NCBI GenBank assembly: GCA_017938765.1
Contig: JAGBAX010000004.1
Span: 1-64,000, forward strand
Length of the DNA: 64,000 nucleotides
DNA from: Alistipes sp.
GTDB taxonomy: Bacteria; Bacteroidota; Bacteroidia; Bacteroidales; Rikenellaceae
Direction of reading: 5' to 3'
In this document: positions 50,838 to 59,740 of the stretch, in pieces
How the letters are laid out: each line of letters opens with the position of its first letter
How positions within the stretch are numbered: position 1 is the stretch's first letter
Made by a program: the position numbers and the translations under genes
The notes under the pieces: model-generated
The model's input: the letters and a program-made list of their open reading frames with translations, nothing else
The model's database searches: none
What the model was told of the DNA's origin: nothing

Positions 50838-52867
50838 CATCGGTGCCATTTCAGAACAACGGCAGTTCTGGAAGTATTGTAGATTTTGATATAGTGGTGC
50901 AAGTTGCCGTTCTCGTCCTTGGCGGAGTATGAGAAGTGCTCGGCACCGACACTATTACGACCCTGACCACCAAAGCGTGGGTCGTCTGTAGTAAGCTCTA
51001 TGGTGTACTTTCCCGCGCGCGGCACCTCGGTAATATAGTCTGGTATAGAGGCCTCTGGGTGCCAGTTGAATACAAAGAGCAGGTTGCGGTGTGAGAAGAC
51101 CAGAGTCTTATTGTCATAGTCTGTGTTCCACTTCCAAGGGTAACCATTCTGCAACACGCGGTTTCTCTTTACAAGGCGTATCATCGCGCGGTCAAACTCG
51201 CCAAGCTGCGAGTAGCGCAAAAAGCCGTTTGATGCAAGCGACCACTGCCTGCGGGCGTGGGCGTAGCTCCAGTTGTTACCCTCACGAGGGAAGTCTATCC
51301 ACTCTGGATGGCCAAACTCGTTGCCCATAAAGTTTAGGTAGGCATCGCCACCCGTAGAGATAGTCATCAGTCGTATCATCTTATGCAGAGCCATACCGCG
51401 CTCAATAACAAGGTTTTCAGATGCACGATTCATAGCAAAGTACATCTCCTTATCCATCAGGCGGAAGGCAATGGTCTTATCTCCTACAAGGGCTTGGTCG
51501 TGCGACTCAGCATATGCCACAGTCTTTACACCAGGCAGACGCGAGGTCATTATGCCCCACATCTCATCAAGGTTCCAATCCTCGTCAGGAATATCCTTAA
51601 GAAGTTTAATCCAGAAATCTGGTATAGCCATACCCAGACGGTAGTCAAAGCCTACGCCTCCGTCGTCTATCGGATTACACATACCCGGCATACCGCTCAC
51701 ATCCTCGGCAATGGTTATGGCTGCTGGATTAAGGCTGTGTATCAGCTTGTTAGCAAGTGTAAGGTAGACTATCGCATCGCGGTTTACCCCCTCGTCAAAG
51801 AACTTCTCGCGGCAGTCAAAGTCTGTATATCCGTGATGGTGGTATAGCATTGATGTTACGCCGTCAAAGCGGTAGCCGTCAAAGTGGAAAACATCCATCC
51901 AGTACTTGACATTAGAGAGCAAAAAGTGCTCTACCTCGCGCTTACCGTAGTCAAAGGTCTTTGAGTCCCAATACTGCTGATAGCCCGCGCCACCCTCCTT
52001 GGAGTAGTGGTGCTGTGAGCCATCAAGCTCATTTATGCCCTCATTGAGGTTCTTGACATAGTGGGCGTGGACAATATCCATAATTACAGCAATGCCCATA
52101 GAGTGCGCCTTACGAATAAGTGACTTTAGCTCCTCAGGCGTACCAAAGCGAGAGGATGGTGCGAAGAAGTTTGCCACGTGATAGCCAAACGAGCCGTAGT
52201 ATGGATGCTCTGCAATAGCCATAACCTGAATAGCGTTATAGCCTGCGCGACGGACTTTTGGAAGAATCTTGGTCTCAAACTCGCGGTAAGTACCTACACC
52301 CTCCCTCTCCTGCGCCATACCCACATGGGTCTCATAGATAAGCAGTGGGGTGCACTTTGAGGCGGAGAAGTTATCCTCCGACCAGTCAAAAGGCTCGTCA
52401 ATCCAGAACTGGGCGGTATAGTTCTTCGTCTCGTCATCCTGCACCACGCGCTTTGCATAGGCAGGTATACGGTCATGCCAGCCGTTAGCTCCGTGAATAT
52501 GGAGCTTATAGAGCGAGCCATGCGTTAGACGGTATCCATACATAGCCTCTGGAAGAAAGATGCTCCACACTCCATTTTTGTCCTTATTGAGGCGTAGCTG
52601 TGTACGCTGCCAGCCGTTAAAGTCGCCAAAGATGTAGACATCATACGCCTCTGGAAGCCACTCGCGGAACCACCAGCCCGACAGAGTATCATCATACTGC
52701 CAGCCGAAGTAGCGATAGCCATTGGCATAGTCTACAATAGAGCCACTACTGCGCTCTATATCCTCAAGACGCTGTAGATAGAGGTTATGGCGCAAGTTTA
52801 TCTGCTCCTCAACAGGTTTTAACCACTCATCCGCCTCAACAATAGGCAAAGTCCTCTTTTCTGACAT
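50837..52867 (-). CDS. glgB: 1,4-alpha-glucan branching enzyme (GH13)
   Basis: The 676-residue protein has an N-terminal CBM48-like domain (WLPEAYDVYIFGDFNGW near residue 69) and the GH13 catalytic regions: MDIVHAHYVKN, FDGYRFDGVTSM (Asp nucleophile), ITIAEDVSGMPG (Glu acid) and AYAESHDQALVGD (transition-state Asp). It makes alpha-1,6 branches in glycogen. The length matches Bacteroidetes and eukaryote-like GH13_8 enzymes. No other glycogen genes are adjacent. The stop codon belongs to a dispersed inverted repeat. Confidence 0.92.
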   Translation of the reverse strand: MSEKRTLPIVEADEWLKPVEEQINLRHNLYLQRLEDIERSSGSIVDYANGYRYFGWQYDDTLSGWWFREWLPEAYDVYIFGDFNGWQRTQLRLNKDKNGVWSIFLPEAMYGYRLTHGSLYKLHIHGANGWHDRIPAYAKRVVQDDETKNYTAQFWIDEPFDWSEDNFSASKCTPLLIYETHVGMAQEREGVGTYREFETKILPKVRRAGYNAIQVMAIAEHPYYGSFGYHVANFFAPSSRFGTPEELKSLIRKAHSMGIAVIMDIVHAHYVKNLNEGINELDGSQHHYSKEGGAGYQQYWDSKTFDYGKREVEHFLLSNVKYWMDVFHFDGYRFDGVTSMLYHHHGYTDFDCREKFFDEGVNRDAIVYLTLANKLIHSLNPAAITIAEDVSGMPGMCNPIDDGGVGFDYRLGMAIPDFWIKLLKDIPDEDWNLDEMWGIMTSRLPGVKTVAYAESHDQALVGDKTIAFRLMDKEMYFAMNRASENLVIERGMALHKMIRLMTISTGGDAYLNFMGNEFGHPEWIDFPREGNNWSYAHARRQWSLASNGFLRYSQLGEFDRAMIRLVKRNRVLQNGYPWKWNTDYDNKTLVFSHRNLLFVFNWHPEASIPDYITEVPRAGKYTIELTTDDPRFGGQGRNSVGAEHFSYSAKDENGNLHHYIKIYNTSRTAVVLKWHR

Positions 52868-52932
52868 AACTATCTATTTTACTACTTTTTACTCCTCAAA
52901 TTAGCCACTCGTCCCCAAATCTTCGCACCCCG

Positions 52933-53057
52933 AAATTGCATTTTAAGGCGGGGTTTACAACGCTCGCCGATATTTACAGCGATGGGCTGTACTTAGGTGT
53001 ACTGCCCATTGCTGTAAATGAGGTAGCGGCAGTAAACACCCCTTATAAATGCAATTT
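52933..53057. repeat. Long imperfect palindrome ending at a stop codon
   Basis: About 55-base arms, starting AAATTGCATTT on both sides, fold through a short centre near 52995. The right arm ends at the TAA stop of the 53056 gene. It is similar in position to, but different in sequence from, the ACGACAAAA family. Confidence 0.65.
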
Positions 53058-54201
53058 ACTCGTACTTGACTACTACTGTACGGAACCCCTTACTATTCTT
53101 GACAGAGAACATTACATATATCTTGCTGTCAATAACCTTGATACCAGCGATATCGGCATAACCTGCAGGGGTAATCTGGAGTGACTCAAGCAGGTACTGG
53201 TCAAAGATGCACTGGATACGACGCTTTGGCAGAACAATACGACCAGCGTGGTCATAGACAGTAATAAATGCCTTGCTCTCGCCATTCTTCATACTACCCT
53301 TATTGTGCTGACCCTCAACGAAATATACATAGTCCTTATCCACATCCCAAGCGCGGAAAGTGTAGTAGTTTACCTCCTTTGCAGGGTCGGCACTCTCCTT
53401 ATCAGGCTTTGGAATAGTAAATGAGCTGATAGCCTCCATTGTAGTCATATCCTTAGCCTTGATAGTACGAACAACGGTCTGCTCTGGCTCGCCGACAACC
53501 TCACCCTTATACTGGGTCTTAATCTTAATCTCACTATCGTCCATTGCGCGAGCATCACTAAGGTTGTAGAGGTTTACAGTCACAGCACCAGCCTTCTGGG
53601 TTACAATACCGAGGATATCTGCTGCTACATTTACTGCAGGGTAGCAGTATCTCTCACCACCCATATAGTAGTTCTCGCCTGCATAGCCATCGTTAATCTC
53701 GCCATTAACCTCAAATGGGAAGCGAGAGACAGTGCGTGTACGGCCATAAGCACCCTTATATTTTGTACCGTTACTACCAATCCAGATATAGTCCTTACCA
53801 TCCTCGGCGTGCTCTACAGCAAGGGCATTTGCATTACCGAAGTAGCGCAGGGTCATAGTCTCGCGCTTACCATCCTGACGGCGGACGATATAGTTCTCGT
53901 GCACCTTTGTAAGGCCTGGCTGGTTCTTTCCGATGCTACCTGGCTGCGAGAACCACATTGTTGCCTCGTCAGCAGAGATAGAGAATCCCTGTGTTGCGCG
54001 GTGCGCGGTCTTCAGAGCAACACCCTTTGTAAGGAACTGCGACTCCTTAGTCATCTTGGTCATCTTCATAACAGTGAGCAGGCGAGGGTCGGTAACCTTC
54101 TCCTTCTTTGCCTTCTGCGCGTACACTGGCTCAGATACGCCCACAGTTAACAGTGCTAATAGAGCCACAACAGCAAGGCTCTTAAAAATGTTCAGTTTCA
54201 T
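53056..54201 (-). CDS. Secreted protein, possible propeller (helveticin-J-like)
   Basis: The 381-residue protein has a signal peptide ending PVYAQ near residue 29. The mature part has short repeated beta motifs such as ATQGFSISADEATMWFSQ, YIWIGSNGTKYKGAYGR, YTFRAWDVDKDYVYFVEGQ and SKIYVMFSVKNSKGF. This pattern recalls proteins annotated as helveticin J family, but I see nothing that proves a bacteriocin role. It is monocistronic with its own promoter. Function unknown. Confidence 0.6.
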   Translation of the reverse strand: MKLNIFKSLAVVALLALLTVGVSEPVYAQKAKKEKVTDPRLLTVMKMTKMTKESQFLTKGVALKTAHRATQGFSISADEATMWFSQPGSIGKNQPGLTKVHENYIVRRQDGKRETMTLRYFGNANALAVEHAEDGKDYIWIGSNGTKYKGAYGRTRTVSRFPFEVNGEINDGYAGENYYMGGERYCYPAVNVAADILGIVTQKAGAVTVNLYNLSDARAMDDSEIKIKTQYKGEVVGEPEQTVVRTIKAKDMTTMEAISSFTIPKPDKESADPAKEVNYYTFRAWDVDKDYVYFVEGQHNKGSMKNGESKAFITVYDHAGRIVLPKRRIQCIFDQYLLESLQITPAGYADIAGIKVIDSKIYVMFSVKNSKGFRTVVVKYE

Positions 54202-54233
54202 AATTTTATAGTTAGGTTTGTTTATACTTATTA

Positions 54234-54264
54234 CAAATATACTTACTATTCCTTCAATTTACAA
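54234..54264 (-). promoter_or_regulatory. Promoter of the 53056 secreted protein gene
   Basis: TATATTTG at 54241-54234 with TTG at 54264-54262, gap 20. It overlaps the 3' end of uvrA. Confidence 0.55.
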
Positions 54265-57081
54265 CTTTTCCTTCAAAAACTTGCCCGTCACGCTATTAGG
54301 ATTGGCAGCTATCTCCATCACAGTACCCTCTGCAACCACCCTTCCACCAGCCTCGCCTCCATCTGGGCCGATATCAATAATATGGTCGGCAACCTTCACT
54401 ACATCAAGATTATGCTCAATAACAATCACTGTATTCCCCTTGTCAGCCAGCTTTCCAAGCACCGAGAGTAGTTGGCGTATGTCCTCAAAGTGAAGACCCG
54501 TTGTCGGCTCATCAAGCACATAGAGCGTACGACCAGTATCCCTCTTTGATAGCTCCGAGGAGAGTTTTATGCGCTGACTCTCGCCACCAGAGAGCGTTGT
54601 ACAAGGCTGACCGAGAGTAAGATAGCCCAGACCCACATCCTGAATAGCCTTGAGCTTGGTATATATGTTCGGTATGGCAGCAAAGAACTCTACAGCCACA
54701 TTAACCGTCATATTGAGCACATCGTTAATGCTCTTACCCTTGTATCTGACCTCAAGGGTCTGCTGGTTGTATCTATTTCCGCCACACGCCTTGCACTTTA
54801 CATATACATCTGGCAGAAAGTTCATCTCTATTGTCTGCACACCCGCGCCCTTACACTCCTCACAGCGACCGCCACGAACATTAAACGAGAATCGTCCCGC
54901 CTTAAATCCACGCGCCTGCGCATCGGGCGTAAGCTCAAAGAGTCGGCGGATATCGCTAAAGACATTTGAGTATGTTGCAGGATTACTCCTTGGTGAGCGA
55001 CCAATAGGCGACTGGTCTACAACAACAAGTTTATCTATATTTTCCAGCCCCTCAATGCTATCATACTCAAGTGGGCGCGTCATAGAGCGGTATAGGTGCT
55101 GCGAAAGTATCGGCACAAGGGTCTGATTGATAAGAGTACTCTTTCCTGAGCCACTCACTCCCGTAATGCAGATAAATTTTCCTAACGGGAAGGTAACATC
55201 CACGCTCTTAAGGTTATTTCCACGCGCACCACGAATGGTTATCGCATTGCCACTACCCTCTCTTATTGTCTGCGGTATCTCAATTTGCTTACGACCCGTA
55301 AGATACTGAGCAGTAATACTATCCGAGCGTAGAATATCCTCAAAAGTTCCCGCTGCCACGATATGTCCGCCACGACGACCCGCCTTTGGACCTACATCGA
55401 CAACAAAGTCTGCCGCGCGCATCATATCCTCGTCGTGCTCAACGACAATAACCGAGTTGCCAGCATCACGCAACTCCTTTAGTGTTGCTATAAGTCGCTG
55501 ATTATCCCTCTGATGCAGTCCGATACTCGGCTCATCAAGGATATAGAGCACATTGACAAGCTTTGAGCCAATTTGCGTAGCAAGGCGGATACGTTGGCTC
55601 TCGCCTCCCGACAAACTCTTAGATGCACGCGAGAGTGAGAGGTATCCCAATCCCACATCTACCAAAAATCGGAGTCGCTCACGTATCTCCTTGACTATCT
55701 CGGCGGCAATCTTACGCTGTTTAGAGTCCAAATAGCCATCAATACCCTGCATCCACTCTGAGAGTGCAAGCACCGACATATCAGAGAGTTGAGCAATATT
55801 CTTATCCCCAATTCTAAACTGAAGAGCCTCGCTCTTCAGACGACTACCGCCACAAACAGAGCACTTGCGATAGACAACAAACTGCAGTCGCCACTTCTCG
55901 CCATGTCGCGACTCCTCATCCTCCGAAAAGAGAGTATTGATATACTCGGCAATGCCCTCCCAGGTGCGCATCTGCACACCACGCTGGTATGTAAAGTCTG
56001 CAAGGTCTACCATCACTGGCTCTACATCGCCATAGAGAATAGCATGCAATCCCTCACTTGATATCTCACATATAGGGGTATCTGTCGTAAATCCATATCT
56101 ATGACCAAGCGCCATGATAGTTGCAAAGAAGATATTATCCCTCTGCTTACCCAGCGGAGCAATACCGCCCTCACGGATAGTCATACGGTCGTCAGGCACA
56201 ACACGCGCCATATCAAAGACCGCCTCCTCGCCTAATCCATTACAGTGCGGGCAAGCTCCCTTTGGAGAGTTAAAAGAGAATGTATAAGGCTCTGGGTCCT
56301 CAAAAGCCACACCCGTAGTTGGACACATCAGATGGCGTGAGTAGTAGCGCATACTATCGTCCGAGTAGTCGTGCAGAGCCATTGTTCCCTTGCCCTGATT
56401 CATCGCATCGCCAATAGAGCGCATAAGACGCTCGCGCATATCCTCGCTCACCACAATGCGGTCTATAACAAGCTCTATAGAGTGAGTTTTATACCTATCT
56501 AACCTCTCGCCAGCAGTAAACTCACGCACCACGCCGTCAATTCGTGCATAGATATATCCGCGCTTAGAGAGGGAGTCAAACAGCTCGCGGTAGTGACCCT
56601 TGCGCTCCTTGACAACGGGCGAAAGCAGAGCTACTCTCTTACCGCTATACTGCTCAATAATAAGGTCACAAATCTGCTCGTCGGTAAAGTGGACCATCTT
56701 CTCGCCCGTAGTTGGCGAGTAGGCCGTAGAGGCTCTGGCATAGAGCAGACGCAGAAAGTCGCCAATCTCGGTCACTGTGCCAACTGTAGAGCGGGGATTT
56801 TTGTTTGTCGTCTTCTGCTCTATAGCCACCACAGGACTAAGTCCCGTAATCTTATCTACATCTGGTCGCTCCATAGAGCCGATAAACTGGCGAGCATAGG
56901 TAGAGAAGGTCTCCATATAGCGACGCTGACCCTCGGCATATATAGTATCAAAGGCGAGCGAGCTCTTGCCGCTGCCACTGAGGCCCGTCACTACAACAAG
57001 CGCATTACGAGGTATCTCAAGGTCTATATTTTTGAGGTTATGCACCCTTGCACCCTCAATTTTTATAACATCTCTACCCAT
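54259..57081 (-). CDS. uvrA: Excinuclease ABC subunit A
   Basis: The 940-residue protein has two ABC ATPase modules: Walker [10 protein letters not shown] near residue 34 and GVSGSGKST near residue 645, with [14 protein letters not shown] and [15 protein letters not shown] signatures. Zinc-finger CxxC pairs are CPHCNGLG near residue 275 and [17 protein letters not shown] near residue 745. It is the damage-recognition ATPase of nucleotide excision repair. It follows the TSUP permease gene by 5 bases and is probably cotranscribed with it. Confidence 0.97.
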   Translation of the reverse strand: MGRDVIKIEGARVHNLKNIDLEIPRNALVVVTGLSGSGKSSLAFDTIYAEGQRRYMETFSTYARQFIGSMERPDVDKITGLSPVVAIEQKTTNKNPRSTVGTVTEIGDFLRLLYARASTAYSPTTGEKMVHFTDEQICDLIIEQYSGKRVALLSPVVKERKGHYRELFDSLSKRGYIYARIDGVVREFTAGERLDRYKTHSIELVIDRIVVSEDMRERLMRSIGDAMNQGKGTMALHDYSDDSMRYYSRHLMCPTTGVAFEDPEPYTFSFNSPKGACPHCNGLGEEAVFDMARVVPDDRMTIREGGIAPLGKQRDNIFFATIMALGHRYGFTTDTPICEISSEGLHAILYGDVEPVMVDLADFTYQRGVQMRTWEGIAEYINTLFSEDEESRHGEKWRLQFVVYRKCSVCGGSRLKSEALQFRIGDKNIAQLSDMSVLALSEWMQGIDGYLDSKQRKIAAEIVKEIRERLRFLVDVGLGYLSLSRASKSLSGGESQRIRLATQIGSKLVNVLYILDEPSIGLHQRDNQRLIATLKELRDAGNSVIVVEHDEDMMRAADFVVDVGPKAGRRGGHIVAAGTFEDILRSDSITAQYLTGRKQIEIPQTIREGSGNAITIRGARGNNLKSVDVTFPLGKFICITGVSGSGKSTLINQTLVPILSQHLYRSMTRPLEYDSIEGLENIDKLVVVDQSPIGRSPRSNPATYSNVFSDIRRLFELTPDAQARGFKAGRFSFNVRGGRCEECKGAGVQTIEMNFLPDVYVKCKACGGNRYNQQTLEVRYKGKSINDVLNMTVNVAVEFFAAIPNIYTKLKAIQDVGLGYLTLGQPCTTLSGGESQRIKLSSELSKRDTGRTLYVLDEPTTGLHFEDIRQLLSVLGKLADKGNTVIVIEHNLDVVKVADHIIDIGPDGGEAGGRVVAEGTVMEIAANPNSVTGKFLKEKL

Positions 57082-57086
57082 TGGTG

Positions 57087-57881
57087 CTATTCACATACAG
57101 TTGTCATCATCCCAGCAAAGATATCATGCAGCGAGATAAGACCAACCAAGTCTGCAAAACATATTAGAACAATAATCAGCGTAAAGGCCTTGATAAAGCC
57201 CTTACCCAGATGTGCTGCATAGTGGGATGCAAGGAATGAGCCGATAATATTTCCCACGCCGTGCGGAATACCAAACAGATAGTCAATCTGTCCGTTAATG
57301 ATAAAGACCGCTAACGAAAATGGCGTTGCCACAAAAATTACGAAGTTCTTGATGGCATTGGCCGTCATAATATCCATACGCATAGCCCACAGAGTGATTG
57401 CAAGAATAAGGTATCCAATGCCGATGTAGATATATCCGCCATAGAATCCTATACCCAAAAAGAGCAGGTAGTGCCAAGGCTTAATATCAAGGTTATGTCC
57501 CTCCTTAATCTTTATTCGGCTGTCAAAAATCAGATACAGAAGTATTATGACAAGAATAACGCCAAAGCAAATCTTAAACACGCTATCGTTTATGTGCGTT
57601 GCCACAAGCGAGCCCGCTATATTTCCAACAATCACTGGCACAGAGAGCAGTAGTCCATGCTTAAGGTTGAAGGCTCCCTTTCTTAAGAATGTGATTGTAG
57701 CGGTAAAGTTCTGCAAAAAGACCGCTATACGGTTAGTTCCGTTGGCTATGGTTATTGGCAGGCCCAACGCTGTAAACATCGTAACAGTCACTACCGAGCC
57801 ACCGCCGGCAAGTGTATTTATCGCCCCGACAATAATGCCTGAGATGACCAAAATCAGCGTAATACTCAAATCCAACTCCAT
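57087..57881 (-). CDS. TSUP family (TauE/SafE-type) membrane permease
   Basis: The 264-residue protein is a membrane protein of about eight helices with the TSUP N-terminal motif [19 protein letters not shown] near residue 15 and the repeat-like [17 protein letters not shown] near residue 220. Members move sulfite, sulfoacetate or other sulfur and organic anions; the substrate is unknown here. ATG 57881 is chosen because the hydrophobic N-terminus begins there and a promoter lies 21 bases upstream. It precedes uvrA in one transcription unit. Confidence 0.82.
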   Translation of the reverse strand: MELDLSITLILVISGIIVGAINTLAGGGSVVTVTMFTALGLPITIANGTNRIAVFLQNFTATITFLRKGAFNLKHGLLLSVPVIVGNIAGSLVATHINDSVFKICFGVILVIILLYLIFDSRIKIKEGHNLDIKPWHYLLFLGIGFYGGYIYIGIGYLILAITLWAMRMDIMTANAIKNFVIFVATPFSLAVFIINGQIDYLFGIPHGVGNIIGSFLASHYAAHLGKGFIKAFTLIIVLICFADLVGLISLHDIFAGMMTTVCE

Positions 57882-57902
57882 AACTTTCCCTATTTCGCAA
57901 CT

Positions 57903-57933
57903 CAAAAGTAGCAAAATTTTCGTAAATTTACAA
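57903..57933 (-). promoter_or_regulatory. Promoter of the TSUP permease/uvrA unit
   Basis: TACTTTTG at 57910-57903 with TTG at 57933-57931, gap 20. It is divergent from the S1-protein promoter. Confidence 0.62.
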
Positions 57934-57942
57934 TGTTTTACC

Positions 57943-57950
57943 TATTTTTG
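57943..57950 (+). promoter_or_regulatory. Promoter -7 box for the S1-domain protein
   Basis: TATTTTTG lies 27 bases before ATG 57978. The -33 element is weak. Confidence 0.45.
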
Positions 57951-57977
57951 CACCAAATTAACGACAATATAGCGAAA

Positions 57978-58817
57978 ATGAAAGTTGGTCAAATACAGAC
58001 ACTGACCGTAAGCCGCCTGTCGGACTACGGACTCTACCTAAAGGATGAGGAGGGCAATGAGGCTCTGCTTCCAAATAGATATGTCTCTTTGTCACAGAAG
58101 ATTGGCGACAGCATAGACGTGTTTATCTATCACGATTCTGAGGATAGAATCACAGCAACGACAGACACCCCGACAATCACTGCGGGTAAAGTTGCGTGGC
58201 TCAAGGTGGTGGATAAAAATATTCACGGCGCATTCCTTGATTGGGGCATTGCCGGCAAGGACCTCTTTCTGCCAAATAGAAATCAGCAGGGTGGCATAGT
58301 TATTGGCAACCACTACCCTGTCTATATGTATGTAGACGATGTTACAGGTCGCTGCGTGGCGACAAACAAGCTGCGCACATATGTAAACAACGACGATATT
58401 GTGACCGTTGCAAAGGGTCAGCAAGTTGAGATTCTTGTTGTTTCAAAGAGCGACATCGGCTACCGCGTGATTGTTGAGAATCGCCACTGGGGAATGCTCT
58501 ACAGCAACCAGATTTTCCGTCCGCTATCACTCGGCGAGCGCACAACAGCCTATGTCGTTAAGGTTACGGACGAGCGCCGTATAGACCTCTCGCTCCAGCG
58601 TCGCGGATATACGCAGGTTAAGGATAGTGCCGAGCAGCTCTACGAGGCTATCGCCAATGCAGGAGGTTTCCTTGAGCTTACAGACAACAGCTCGCCAGAG
58701 GATATTCAGCAGCGACTACAGATGAGCAAGAAGCTCTTTAAGCGCTCCCTTGGAGTACTGATGAGCCACAACCGCGTTGTAGTTCTTGAAAATGGTATTA
58801 AAATAGTAAAGCAATAA
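57978..58817 (+). CDS. S1 RNA-binding domain protein, CvfB-like
   Basis: The 279-residue protein appears to be a tandem of S1-like OB folds: residues 1-60 (GQIQTLTVSRLSDYGLYL, LLPNRYV), 65-135 (AWLKVVDKNIHGAFLDWGI) and 140-215 (VEILVVSKSDIGYRVIVENRH). A C-terminal winged helix follows (DSAEQLYEAIANAGGFLEL to LFKRSLGVLM). This architecture matches CvfB-type RNA-binding regulators. The methyltransferase ATG overlaps its stop by one base (TAATG). Confidence 0.85.
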   Translation: MKVGQIQTLTVSRLSDYGLYLKDEEGNEALLPNRYVSLSQKIGDSIDVFIYHDSEDRITATTDTPTITAGKVAWLKVVDKNIHGAFLDWGIAGKDLFLPNRNQQGGIVIGNHYPVYMYVDDVTGRCVATNKLRTYVNNDDIVTVAKGQQVEILVVSKSDIGYRVIVENRHWGMLYSNQIFRPLSLGERTTAYVVKVTDERRIDLSLQRRGYTQVKDSAEQLYEAIANAGGFLELTDNSSPEDIQQRLQMSKKLFKRSLGVLMSHNRVVVLENGIKIVKQ

Positions 58818-59578
58818 TGGCAAAGGTTACAACTGCCGAGCGCGTATCTCGTGAGGCTTCGGACAACTATGTCTTCCAACGCTCACTGCTCGCCTACCAC
58901 TACGCCGCAGAGATTATCAGCGGCGAAGTGCTGGAGATTGGCACAGGTACGGGCTATGGAGTAGAGATTCTTGCGCCTCGCTGTGACCGATTCACTACGG
59001 TAGATAAGTTCCTTGACCCCTCTGTGCCAGAGGTTGAAAACTGCGAGCGACTACAGATGAGTGTGCCACCTATCGGCTTTGCCAGTGGGAGTTTTGACTA
59101 TGTTGTCTGCTTTCAAGTCATTGAGCATATTAAGGATGATACAGAGTTTGTGCGCGAGGCTGCCCGAGTGCTTCGCCCTGGTGGCAAATTTATCGTCAGC
59201 ACACCCAACGCACCGATGTCCCTCACTCGCAACCCTTGGCACGTCCGCGAGTACAACAGCGATGAGCTTCAAAACCTGCTGAGCATAGCCTTTAGCACTA
59301 TTGAGCGCAAGGGCGTTACTGGCAATAGCAAGATTATGGAGTACTACGAGAAGAACCGCGAGGGTGTTAGACGCATTACCCGCTTTGATATCCTTGACCT
59401 GCAGCACCGCCTGCCTCGCTGGATGCTCCAAATCCCCTACGACATCCTCAACCGCATCAACCGCCGCCGCCTGCTTCGTCAGAACAACGACCTGACAACA
59501 TCAATCACAATGGCGGACTACAGCGTCGTTGCAGATACGGAGAAAAGCTTTGATTTACTCTTCATTGCCAAGAAGTAA
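58817..59578 (+). CDS. Class I SAM-dependent methyltransferase
   Basis: The 253-residue protein has motif I VLEIGTGTGYGVEIL near residue 38, FDYVVCFQVIEHIKDD near residue 93 (motif II with a UbiE/COQ5-like ending) and ARVLRPGGKFIVSTPNAP near residue 115 (motif III). The N-terminus has NYVFQRSLLAYHYAAE. The substrate is unknown; a small molecule or lipid is usual for this group. It is translationally coupled with the S1-domain gene. No simple terminator follows, only a nonamer array. Confidence 0.85.
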   Translation: MAKVTTAERVSREASDNYVFQRSLLAYHYAAEIISGEVLEIGTGTGYGVEILAPRCDRFTTVDKFLDPSVPEVENCERLQMSVPPIGFASGSFDYVVCFQVIEHIKDDTEFVREAARVLRPGGKFIVSTPNAPMSLTRNPWHVREYNSDELQNLLSIAFSTIERKGVTGNSKIMEYYEKNREGVRRITRFDILDLQHRLPRWMLQIPYDILNRINRRRLLRQNNDLTTSITMADYSVVADTEKSFDLLFIAKK

Positions 59579-59590
59579 CAAGCTACGAAA

Positions 59591-59680
59591 TATAGAGAAT
59601 TTAAGGAGATTAGGGAATATAGCGAAATCACTAACCTCACTAAAATCCCTAATCTCGTTAAACTCTTTAATTTCACTACT
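59591..59680. repeat. Nonamer tandem array, 10 units with internal inversion
   Basis: Ten consecutive 9-base units of the type NTTAGNGAN: the first four read on the plus strand (TATAGAGAA, TTTAAGGAG, ATTAGGGAA, TATAGCGAA). From 59627 the next six continue in phase as reverse complements (for example ATCACTAAC, CTCACTAAA). The two halves can pair as a hairpin and may terminate transcription. Confidence 0.7.
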
Positions 59681-59705
59681 TGTCGGCAAAGCCGACACCG
59701 CTAAA

Positions 59706-59740
59706 AGGCCAATGGCCAATAGCCAATAGCCAATGGTCTA
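59706..59740 (-). repeat. Heptamer tandem array, 5 units, reaching the glnN stop codon
   Basis: On the minus strand the units are TAGACCA, TTGGCTA, TTGGCTA, TTGGCCA, TTGGCCT. The first contains the TAG stop of glnN. Confidence 0.75.
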
